Notes under the pieces: generated by a model
The model's input: the letters and a program-made list of their open reading frames with translations, nothing else
What the model was told of the DNA's origin: nothing
Databases searched by the model: none
Shown: piece by piece, positions 52,115 through 64,000 of the stretch
Position numbering within the stretch: position 1 is the stretch's first letter
How the letters are laid out: each line of letters opens with the position of its first letter
Translations under genes and position numbers: made by a program
DNA from: Gammaproteobacteria bacterium
GTDB lineage: Bacteria > Pseudomonadota > Gammaproteobacteria > Steroidobacterales > GCA-2729495
Length of the DNA: 64,000 nt
Direction: 5' to 3'
NCBI GenBank assembly: GCA_023383705.1
Contig: JAHDYM010000001.1
Coordinates: 27,239-91,238, forward strand

Positions 52115-52894
52115 CTTGAGCTCGATCACCACATAGCAGCGCAGCTTGAGGTGATAGAAGAGCAGGTCGATGAAAAACTCGTCGCCGCCAACATCCAGCA
52201 ACACCTGCCGCCCGACGAAGGCAAAACCGGCGCCCAGTTCCAGCAGGAATTCGGTGACGTGCTTGACCAGGGCGTGTTCGATTTCGCGCTCGCCCGCCTC
52301 CCGACCAAGCCCAAGAAAATCGAAGCGGTATGGATCCTTCAAGGATTCACGGGCCAGGTCGGATTGGGGCCTGGGCAGGCGGGCGTCGAAGTTGGTAACG
52401 GCCTTTCCGGTGCGCTCCAGAAGACAGGTTTCGATGTGGATATTCAACACATTGCGCGACCAGCCGTGGGTCACGGCGGCCTCAGCGTAGGCCAGGCGCT
52501 GACCTGGGTCTTTCAGCCGGGTCAGCAGCACCAGGTTATGGCCCCAGGGCAATCGTCCAACAGCCTGTTGGACAAATTCGGCATCCGGCCAGGCCTCGGC
52601 AAAGGCGCGCATGTACATCAGGTTGGCGCGGGAAAATCCCTTCATGTCGGGGAAAGCGGCGCGCAAGTCCTGCGCCAGCCTCTCGATCACCTTCGCGCCC
52701 CAGCCCTGTTCCGCCTGCCGCGCCAGAATGTCGCGGCCGATCTGCCAGTAGAGCACGACCAGTTCCCGGTTCACCGCCAGTGTGGCGCGCTGCTGGGCGG
52801 TGTGGATGCGGGTTTTCAGGTCGGCCAGCCAGTCGGCGTAGCCTGCGGGGGGCGGGATCAGCCCGGCGGGGCGGCCGTCCATCGGATCGCTCAT
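52049..52894 (-). CDS. DUF1016 family PD-(D/E)XK protein, C-terminally truncated
   Basis: This 281-residue frame belongs to DUF1016 (YhcG-like). The N-terminal helical DUF1016_N domain (ELVVLYWQIGRDILARQ, GFSRANLMYMRAFAEAW, LPWGHNLVLL) is complete. The C-terminal nuclease domain keeps Asp243 in FFIDLLFYH and Glu258-x-Lys260 in VVIELK, but then diverts into an unrelated tail (QPAQHRTNRTG...). Family members run on for about 60-80 more residues, so the core strands after the EXK are missing. The start overlaps the methyltransferase stop by four bases (ATGA). It is probably inactive or altered unless the truncated form still binds partners. Confidence 0.85.
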   Translation of the reverse strand: MSDPMDGRPAGLIPPPAGYADWLADLKTRIHTAQQRATLAVNRELVVLYWQIGRDILARQAEQGWGAKVIERLAQDLRAAFPDMKGFSRANLMYMRAFAEAWPDAEFVQQAVGRLPWGHNLVLLTRLKDPGQRLAYAEAAVTHGWSRNVLNIHIETCLLERTGKAVTNFDARLPRPQSDLARESLKDPYRFDFLGLGREAGEREIEHALVKHVTEFLLELGAGFAFVGRQVLLDVGGDEFFIDLLFYHLKLRCYVVIELKQPAQHRTNRTGTGWRRLVRRG

Positions 52895-55677
52895 GCCTGC
52901 TTCCTCCGGCTCGTCTTCGTCGACGGTTTGGCCTTGGCGGCTCCCGCCGTCATTTTTGTGTACAGCTCGAAGAGCTTTTCAAGCCGTTCGGTGTCGTTGC
53001 GGAAGCGGCGGCCGATGTAAATGCGCTCAAGCGTCTCGTCATTGCGCTCATGCGCCTCGCGCAGATTGGCGGGCATGTTCTCAGGATCGTAGAGATCGGC
53101 GATCGTCGCTGGAAAATGCGCTTCGCGCGCCAGCAGGATGTCCTCGGCGCAGCGGGTCAGGTCGGCCTTGTTCTTGTCGGTTAGAGTCGGGATCGGAAAT
53201 GTGTTCCAGCCAAGGGTGTTGGAGTAGGAGAAGCGCATTTCAAGCCGAACACAGACTGCACCGATCCAGACCCAGTGAAGGCGTGAAGCAATGAGTGCCA
53301 GATTCCAGAGCGGAGCATCGTAAAGCGCGAAATTACGATCCCCCACTACAAAGTCCGACGTCAGGTAGTCCACTGGCAAGTATGGACGGTTCTCCGAGGA
53401 GACCCTTGGCACAACGATGACAGCCTCCTTGGCAGAGCCAGCGATCTGGACAAAGCGATGCGGTTGCCTGGCGAACTGGCGAGTGGACTCTGCTTCCGAT
53501 TGGCTGCGGTTCTCTGCCACCAACTTGAGCTGCTGCGCGACGAAGTGACTTGTCTTGGCGACATCTACCTCGGCATCTTCGATCCACAAACAGTACCGCA
53601 GCCTGCCGTTGATGAGCTCCTCCGATCCCACGAACCGCTTGACGAAGGGTTGGGCCCTGGCGTCCTCTGCGATGACTCGCTCAGCCAAGCACCTGTCGAG
53701 AAACAGATGTCCGCCGTCACGAGGCATGTTTCCGAACAGCATGCGCGCGTGCTGGCCGATCGGCTCCTGCGCCTTCTGCACATAGGCCAGACTGTCCGGC
53801 ACGAGATACGGGCCAATGGCTGCGCACTGCTTGACCGAGTCTTCCCGATAGAGCCACTTTGACGCCGATGACTTCTTGCTCAGGCCCAGCACCACCACGG
53901 TCACCCCCGCGTTCCTGCTGGCCAGGTTCGACCACTTGAACGAGGTGTGCGCGAATCGGATCTCGCAGCCGCGCGCAAACGCTACCGGCCAAACATCTAT
54001 CGCTTGCTGTCCCTGGCACACGCTGTTGGTCGCCACGAACGCCGAGACTGCATTTGGGACGTCGTCCGCATAGTCAAAGAACCGCGCGAACCATCCCGTC
54101 ACGAAGTCCGTGGTCTTCGCAAGCTTTGGATGCCTCATCCATGCGTTCGCCAGATCAGCTTTCTGCTCATCGGTTTGCCACTTGCTGCCACGGTACGGTG
54201 GGTTACCGCAGATGTACGTTTCCCCGCCTTCGTTCTCGAAGTCAATCTCTGCCTGATCCAGCGGTGTGCGGAACAGATCGTCTGCCTGGACCTTCACACC
54301 CGTTCCCGTCGGTGGGCAGATACTCAGCCAGTCCAGCCGCAAGGCATTGCCGCAGGTAATCCAGTTCTCCGCTTCGAGCGGCAGAAACTCCGTGAGCGCG
54401 AGCTTCTGTCCACGATAGAGAACGTCGCACTGGTACTCGGCGATGATGAGCGCAAGGCGGGCGACTTCCGCAGGAAAATCCCGCAGCTCGATGCCGCGGA
54501 AGTTCGTCAACGGAATTTCTGACTTGTGGTCGGCTTCACTGCGCCGCTTGTTGATCTCGGCCTCAATGGCTCGCATTTCCTTGTAGGCGATCACGAGGAA
54601 GTTACCGCTGCCACAGGCCGGATCAAAGACCCGGATACGCGACATGCGCTTGCGGAGATTGAGCAGCGTCCGGGCATTGTCTCCGGCTTCTTCGAGCCGC
54701 GCTCGAAGGTCGTCGAGGAAAAGCGGATTGAGAACCTTCAGGATGTTCGGGACGCTGGTGTAGTGCATGCCGAGCGCCCCGCGCTCCTCGTCCTCGGCAA
54801 CGGCCTGGATCATCGAGCCGAAGATGTCCGGGTTGATCTTCGTCCAGTCGAGATTGCCGATATGCAGGAGATACGACCGGGCAATCCTGCTGAACCTGGG
54901 CACGTCGAGACTGCCCGAGAACAGACCGCCGTTCACGTAAGGGAAGTCGTCCGCCCAGCGCGGAATGCCAAGCGCTGCCCGGTCATCCCGTCTGGTGTTC
55001 AGGGCAAGGAAAATCGTTCCAATCACCTCATGGGTGTTGGACGAATCCCGGGCGCTCATGGTCTCGACGGTGGAACTGAACAGGCGGTTCTTCTTCCGGC
55101 CGGGGAAGATGTCGGTGTCTTCGGCGAAAAAGCAGAAGATCAGCCGGGCCATGAAGTGATTCATGTCCGGGCGGCGTTCCGCCGTGTCCCAGACCGGATT
55201 GTCCTTGCGGAGTTCGACGTAGAGGCGGTTCAGGCGGCTGGTGGCCCGGATGTCGAAGGAGCTTTCCCGCAGCTGCTGGACGGTGGTGATGCCGGCAAGC
55301 GGCAGGAAGAAACCGAAATGATCCGGGAAGTCGCCGTAAGCACAGGCGACCGTTTCGCCGCTGGCCAGGTCTTCGGCCTCGAAGGTCTCCCCGTCCGTTG
55401 CCAGAACGAATTTCGCCTTGGCTTTCGCCGTCGCTGGACTGGCCTTCAGTACCGCCAGGGTCTGCGTGACCTCGCCGGGGGCAGCGACGGCGATATGAAT
55501 GTTGCTGGTCTGGAGTACCCCGCCAACATCCGACTTGTTGGACTCGCCCTTCCGCAGGCGCCTGAGGGTGGTTTCCTTGTTGCCGAAAGCCTGCAGGAAG
55601 GCGAACGGGAATTCCGCGGGGTCGAAAGTCTGCTCGGCCAGCGCCGAGATGGCTTCCTCGATCTCGACGGCGTTCAT
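52891..55677 (-). CDS. MmeI-like class I SAM-dependent DNA adenine methyltransferase
   Basis: This 928-residue protein is organised like the MmeI family: N-terminal region, helical spacer (NHFMARLIFCFFAEDTDIFP), methyltransferase with motif I FDPACGSGNFL (351-361) and motif IV NPPYRGSK (492-499), then a target-recognition and C-terminal helical region. NPPY implies N6-adenine methylation. In MmeI the first 100 residues hold a D-(X)-EXK nuclease; here the matching strands lack acidic EXK residues (NIHIAVAAPGEV), so cleavage in cis is unlikely. AGAGG lies five bases before the chosen ATG, which removes 20 non-conserved residues. It heads the operon and gives it a modification arm. Confidence 0.88.
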   Translation of the reverse strand: MNAVEIEEAISALAEQTFDPAEFPFAFLQAFGNKETTLRRLRKGESNKSDVGGVLQTSNIHIAVAAPGEVTQTLAVLKASPATAKAKAKFVLATDGETFEAEDLASGETVACAYGDFPDHFGFFLPLAGITTVQQLRESSFDIRATSRLNRLYVELRKDNPVWDTAERRPDMNHFMARLIFCFFAEDTDIFPGRKKNRLFSSTVETMSARDSSNTHEVIGTIFLALNTRRDDRAALGIPRWADDFPYVNGGLFSGSLDVPRFSRIARSYLLHIGNLDWTKINPDIFGSMIQAVAEDEERGALGMHYTSVPNILKVLNPLFLDDLRARLEEAGDNARTLLNLRKRMSRIRVFDPACGSGNFLVIAYKEMRAIEAEINKRRSEADHKSEIPLTNFRGIELRDFPAEVARLALIIAEYQCDVLYRGQKLALTEFLPLEAENWITCGNALRLDWLSICPPTGTGVKVQADDLFRTPLDQAEIDFENEGGETYICGNPPYRGSKWQTDEQKADLANAWMRHPKLAKTTDFVTGWFARFFDYADDVPNAVSAFVATNSVCQGQQAIDVWPVAFARGCEIRFAHTSFKWSNLASRNAGVTVVVLGLSKKSSASKWLYREDSVKQCAAIGPYLVPDSLAYVQKAQEPIGQHARMLFGNMPRDGGHLFLDRCLAERVIAEDARAQPFVKRFVGSEELINGRLRYCLWIEDAEVDVAKTSHFVAQQLKLVAENRSQSEAESTRQFARQPHRFVQIAGSAKEAVIVVPRVSSENRPYLPVDYLTSDFVVGDRNFALYDAPLWNLALIASRLHWVWIGAVCVRLEMRFSYSNTLGWNTFPIPTLTDKNKADLTRCAEDILLAREAHFPATIADLYDPENMPANLREAHERNDETLERIYIGRRFRNDTERLEKLFELYTKMTAGAAKAKPSTKTSRRKQA

Positions 55678-55737
55678 TCTGCCTCTTCCTGTTGCGACGC
55701 TCTGAGGGAAAGGATAGCGGAATGCCGGCTCAGGCAA

Positions 55738-55961
55738 CCCATTCGTGATGAATTCCGCAGGATTTGTTTAATCACGGAGCGTCAGCCTTGATTAGCGAAA
55801 ACAAACGCCTAGAATCGCCGCTAACAACACCCCCACGCCTCTCGCAAGATCGGCGCACCACGGGGGGTTTTTTTGAGCGCCGGAAAATGAAGTACGCACT
55901 GGAGCGTGGCCTGGCAACACTTAGCCTGAGTCGGGCAAAAGTGTCTGGCCCTCACCTCCCG
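55738..55961. other. Intergenic region upstream of the methyltransferase operon
   Basis: This 224-base stretch must hold the operon promoter; on the minus strand TTGCCT and TATCCT are present but only 15 bases apart, so I do not call it. CCCCCC and GGGGG blocks around 55830-55870 with a run of seven T or A could form an imperfect terminator for brnA on the minus strand. No gene is visible. Confidence 0.35.
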
Positions 55962-56240
55962 TCAGCGGTGCGCTTCCATATATGCCCGCAGCAATGCGTT
56001 CATTCTCGATTGATAGCCGGCACCCTGAGCCCGAAACCACTCAATGACATCGGCGTCGATGCGGAGTGACAGCAGCGCCTTCTTCGGCACCGGCTTCAAA
56101 CCCTTGCGGGCGATCGCCCGACCGAACATCTCCGGCGTCCATTCAGGAGCATCACCGTCCCGCACGATATCGACATCCTTCGTGCGACGCACTTTCTTCA
56201 GGTCAGTGCGTGATTTGGGAGAAGTAGAAGCGTATTTCAT
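55962..56240 (-). CDS. brnA: BrnA family antitoxin (without intact BrnT)
   Basis: This is a 92-residue antitoxin of the BrnA type: a charged N-terminal part (SPKSRTDLKKVRRTKDVDIVRDGD), the SPEWT-like motif APEWTPEMF, then KALLSLRIDADVIEWFRAQGAGYQSRMNALLRAYMEAHR spread over a ribbon-helix-helix-type DNA-binding tail. BrnA binds its operator and blocks the BrnT RNase. Its start overlaps a stop codon (ATGA) of a short upstream frame resembling the N-terminus of BrnT, so the cognate toxin has been lost. It may now act as an orphan repressor. Confidence 0.88.
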   Translation of the reverse strand: MKYASTSPKSRTDLKKVRRTKDVDIVRDGDAPEWTPEMFGRAIARKGLKPVPKKALLSLRIDADVIEWFRAQGAGYQSRMNALLRAYMEAHR

Positions 56241-56296
56241 GTTTCGTGGCCTTGCGAATGGAGATGAGCCATGTTGGCCTCATCCCAGACGAACAT
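56237..56296 (-). pseudogene. BrnT toxin stub (19 codons)
   Basis: The frame MFVWDEANMAHLHSQGHET ends in a TGA that overlaps the brnA ATG. M-x-FxWDE-x-N is the typical start of BrnT/DUF497-like proteins, which are about 90 residues long. The rest of the toxin is absent. It may survive because its translation delivers ribosomes to brnA. Confidence 0.6.
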
Positions 56297-56364
56297 GGCC
56301 CAATGTATCTACATCGCGTAGCTACCGCAAGACGGTTTTCAAGACAGCGGCACCGGGCCGCAAT

Positions 56365-56652
56365 TCAGGCCGCCAGCTTGCGTACCTGCAGCTTCTTCTT
56401 CGAACGCCTGACGACCCACAGATCATGCTGGATCTGATGATGCAGCCAGCTCTCTGGCGTGGTATCGAACGCCTTGCCAAGCCGCAACGCCATCTCGGCG
56501 GTAATGCCCGCACGTCCATTGAGGATGGCCGAGAGTGTCTTGCGCGATACGCCAAGCGCTGCAGCCGCCTCGGTGACGGTAAGCCCGAGTGGCTCGAAGC
56601 AGAGTTCCCGAAGGATTTCGCCGGGGTGGGGCGGGTTGTGCATCGGCTTCAT
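56365..56652 (-). CDS. higA: HigA family antitoxin
   Basis: This is a 95-residue Xre-type antitoxin: [67 protein letters not shown] is present over residues 4-70, with a helix-turn-helix at about 24-50 followed by a basic tail. HPGEIL is the HigA/VapI signature. It starts 12 bases after the higB stop, the usual reversed toxin-first order. HigA should repress the operon through the palindrome at 56948-56974. Confidence 0.93.
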   Translation of the reverse strand: MKPMHNPPHPGEILRELCFEPLGLTVTEAAAALGVSRKTLSAILNGRAGITAEMALRLGKAFDTTPESWLHHQIQHDLWVVRRSKKKLQVRKLAA

Positions 56653-56664
56653 GCTCTTCGATCC

Positions 56665-56943
56665 CTAGTGATAGTCCTCATAGTCCACGGCAATGGCGTC
56701 CAGGCCATCGAACGCAAAGGTTACCCGCCAGTTGCCACTGACCCGCACCGACCAGGCACCTGATCTGCCGCCGGCCAACTGGTGTAGCCGCAAGCCTGGA
56801 ATCTGCAGATCGTACGGTGTTCGAGCCGCATCGAGTCGGGCGAGGACCAGACGCAACTTTTCGGCATGCGCAGGACGGATTCCCGCGAGGGAGCCAGTTG
56901 TGAAAAAACGCTCTAGCCCCTTGTGCCGGAAGTGACGGATCAT
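56665..56943 (-). CDS. higB: HigB family toxin (mRNA interferase)
   Basis: This 92-residue RelE-fold toxin cleaves mRNA on the ribosome. The HigB pattern is complete: MIRHFRHKGLERFFTTGS, HAEKLRLVLARLDAARTPYDL, PGLRLHQLAGGRSGAWSVRVSGNWRVTFAF and the final DYEDYH. It comes first in the operon, ahead of higA. The palindromic operator ends only five bases upstream of the ATG, so repression would block initiation directly. Confidence 0.93.
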   Translation of the reverse strand: MIRHFRHKGLERFFTTGSLAGIRPAHAEKLRLVLARLDAARTPYDLQIPGLRLHQLAGGRSGAWSVRVSGNWRVTFAFDGLDAIAVDYEDYH

Positions 56944-56947
56944 CCAC

Positions 56948-56974
56948 CGACTGTAACCTCAAAGGTTACAGTCG
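56948..56974. promoter_or_regulatory. Palindromic operator of higBA
   Basis: CGACTGTAACCT, CAA, AGGTTACAGTCG is a perfect 12-bp inverted repeat directly upstream of the higB start. TAACCT-N3-AGGTTA is the sort of site bound by HigA dimers. It is the only strong palindrome in the region. Confidence 0.8.
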
Positions 56975-57018
56975 TCAGATCTCCAAAGCAACGATTTCTT
57001 GCGGATTTGCGACGCCGC

Positions 57019-57507
57019 TCAGGACAACGGCACCGGTCCCGGCTTCAGCGCTTCTTCCAGCATGTCCTCGATCGCTTCGATATCCGGGATCAGCGGATAT
57101 TCGTTGATCATGCGGATCTGGCAGATCACCGGGCCCTGCTCCGGCCATGGATAGGTGGCCGCGGGCTGGATCACCTCGCGGTTGACCCGCACCAGCTGCG
57201 GGAAGCCCTCGGCCAGCACGCCGAAATGACCGGCGGAAAGGCGTCCGGTGATCGAGGCGATGATCGCCACCCGCGTGCGGCCACCGATCTCGCCCGGCGT
57301 CAGGCCGGCGAGTTGCTCGAAGGAGATCACCGGGATGTGCCTGCCGTTCCAGCTGATCATGCCGCGCAGCCAGTCCGGGTGGGCGGCATCGGTGCCCTGC
57401 AGCGGCGCATAACGGATCACTTCGGAAACACAGGCCCTGGGCACGATCAGCCGCTTCTGGTTCAGCGGCACCAGCAGGCTGTAGATCTCGTCGTTCGGGC
57501 TGCCCAT
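57019..57507 (-). CDS. chpC: CheW-like protein ChpC
   Basis: This 162-residue protein is a single CheW domain (IYSLLVPLNQKRLIVPRACVSEVIRY, then LRGMISWNGRHIPVISFEQLAG). It lies downstream of chpA on the same strand, as ChpC does in Pseudomonas, where it links an additional receptor to the Pil-Chp kinase that controls type IV pilus twitching. It is 11 bases from the chpA stop. The accessory island begins on its other side. Confidence 0.85.
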   Translation of the reverse strand: MGSPNDEIYSLLVPLNQKRLIVPRACVSEVIRYAPLQGTDAAHPDWLRGMISWNGRHIPVISFEQLAGLTPGEIGGRTRVAIIASITGRLSAGHFGVLAEGFPQLVRVNREVIQPAATYPWPEQGPVICQIRMINEYPLIPDIEAIEDMLEEALKPGPVPLS

Positions 57508-57518
57508 CGGATATACGC

Positions 57519-63350
<5,832 letters not shown>

Positions 63351-63354
63351 CGGA

Positions 63355-64000
63355 TCAGGCCGTACGTTTGCTCGCGAAGGACACCGTTTCCGCGAAGTGC
63401 GCCGCCGGCTCGCGCCCGGCATCGACAGGTGCTGCATCGACGGCTGCGGCCGAGGTGCCCTGCTGGGCCAGTGCGGCGACCGGCGGCAGGCGGAAGCCGG
63501 ATACCGAGCGACGCAACTGCGTGGCGAGTTCAGCCAGCTTGCTGATGGCGCTGGTGGTGGCGCTGGTATTCGCCTGGGTTTCGGCGTTGATCTCCTGGAG
63601 CACGTCCATGCTGCGGGTCACTGCCGAAGCCGCCTTGCCCTGCTCGCGCGCCGAACTGGAGATGTTCTGCACCAGCGCGGCGATCTGGTTGGAAACCTGC
63701 TCGATCTCTTCGAGGGCCGCACCGGCATTTTCAGCCAGCAAGGCACCGCCGACCACATCGGTGGTGCTGCGCTCCATCGACACGATCGCCTCGTTGGTAT
63801 CGGCCTGGATGGTGCGCACCAGGAACTCGATCTGGCGGGTCGCGTTGGCCGAGCGCTCGGCGAGCCGCTGCACTTCGTCGGCCACCACCGCAAAGCCGCG
63901 CCCGGCTTCGCCGGCCATCGAGGCCTGGATCGCGGCATTCAGCGCGAGGATGTTGGTCTGGTCGGCGATGTCATTGATGAGCTCGACGATGTTGCCGATC
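63355..64000 (-). CDS. pilJ: PilJ-like methyl-accepting chemotaxis protein (C-terminal part)
   Basis: The frame is open to the window edge, so the ligand-binding and membrane parts are missing. The visible 214 residues contain the receptor hairpin tip DIADQTNILALNAAIQAS and MAGEAGRGFAVVADEVQRLAERSANATRQIE; the QAS-MAGEAGRGF form is that of PilJ. PilJ transmits surface or pilus signals to ChpA through CheW-like adaptors. The TGA stop lies five bases from the chpA GTG, so the two are translationally coupled. Confidence 0.93.
   Translation of the reverse strand, partial: IGNIVELINDIADQTNILALNAAIQASMAGEAGRGFAVVADEVQRLAERSANATRQIEFLVRTIQADTNEAIVSMERSTTDVVGGALLAENAGAALEEIEQVSNQIAALVQNISSSAREQGKAASAVTRSMDVLQEINAETQANTSATTSAISKLAELATQLRRSVSGFRLPPVAALAQQGTSAAAVDAAPVDAGREPAAHFAETVSFASKRTA

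Noticed and set aside
55790..55880. Sequence ending GCGCACCA followed by a G/T run, considered as a tRNA or tmRNA 3' end
   Set aside because: No T-arm GTTCGAN-type loop, no anticodon arm and no matching acceptor 5' strand could be found.

Overview
The window is high-GC DNA from a gammaproteobacterium. The conserved blocks are typical of that class: ftsY-ftsE-ftsX-rpoH, purE-purK, topA-smg-dprA-lysM facing def-fmt-rsmB-DUF4390-ntrY-ntrX, argS-SPOR, priA, ampD-ampE, and the end of a Pil-Chp twitching-motility chemosensory cluster (pilJ-chpA-chpC). A class I PHA synthase with PhaR and a phasin points to a polyester-storing, probably aerobic free-living cell. I cannot fix the genus; a Nevskiales, Steroidobacterales or Xanthomonadales-like lineage would fit, and this is inference only.

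Layout. 1-7.9 kb: SRP receptor, FtsEX, the heat-shock sigma factor behind a perfect CIRCE (HrcA) operator, an OmpA-like lipoprotein, purine carboxylation genes, two small conserved proteins and a thiolase. 7.9-11.9 kb: an alanine/sodium symporter that converges with an FAD oxidoreductase across one REP-like element holding both stop codons, then a lipoprotein esterase and a small TIGR02450 protein. 11.9-12.9 kb: an eroded RHS gene in two pieces with a ParE-type toxin-antitoxin pair between them. 12.9-15.9 kb: phaC, phaR and phasin, the phasin with a good promoter and terminator. 16-24.4 kb: a secreted subtilase, then topA, smg, dprA and a LysM protein. 24.6-31.8 kb: translation genes leading into an NtrY/NtrX-like two-component pair whose regulator lacks the sigma54-contact GAFTGA loop. 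31.8-35.2 kb: a roughly 3.2-kb segment carrying a HipA/YjjJ-like kinase and an S66 peptidase, bounded by 177-bp direct copies of the 3' end of the neighbouring PLP-enzyme gene. 35-48.8 kb: PLP enzyme, SPOR protein, argS, priA, HNH nuclease, acetyl-CoA synthetase, a NamZ-like protein, a BtuF-like lipoprotein, ampE, ampD and rsmE.

48.8-57 kb is an accessory island between rsmE and the chp genes. Its core is a tightly overlapping four-gene operon, transcribed right to left: an MmeI-like adenine methyltransferase whose N-terminal nuclease region looks degenerate, a DUF1016 PD-(D/E)XK protein, an SF2 helicase and a T5orf172-type GIY-YIG nuclease. This looks like a multi-subunit modification-dependent defence system and is the best candidate here for something little described. 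Its DUF1016 gene has suffered a frameshifting internal deletion, and the relic of its original C-terminus is still readable just upstream of the helicase ribosome-binding site. Next to it lie an orphan BrnA antitoxin with only a 19-codon stub of BrnT, and an intact HigBA module with a clear palindromic operator. 57-64 kb: chpC, a 1943-residue ChpA hybrid kinase and the C-terminal part of PilJ.

I saw no tRNA or rRNA genes, no CRISPR array and no complete insertion sequence or integrase.
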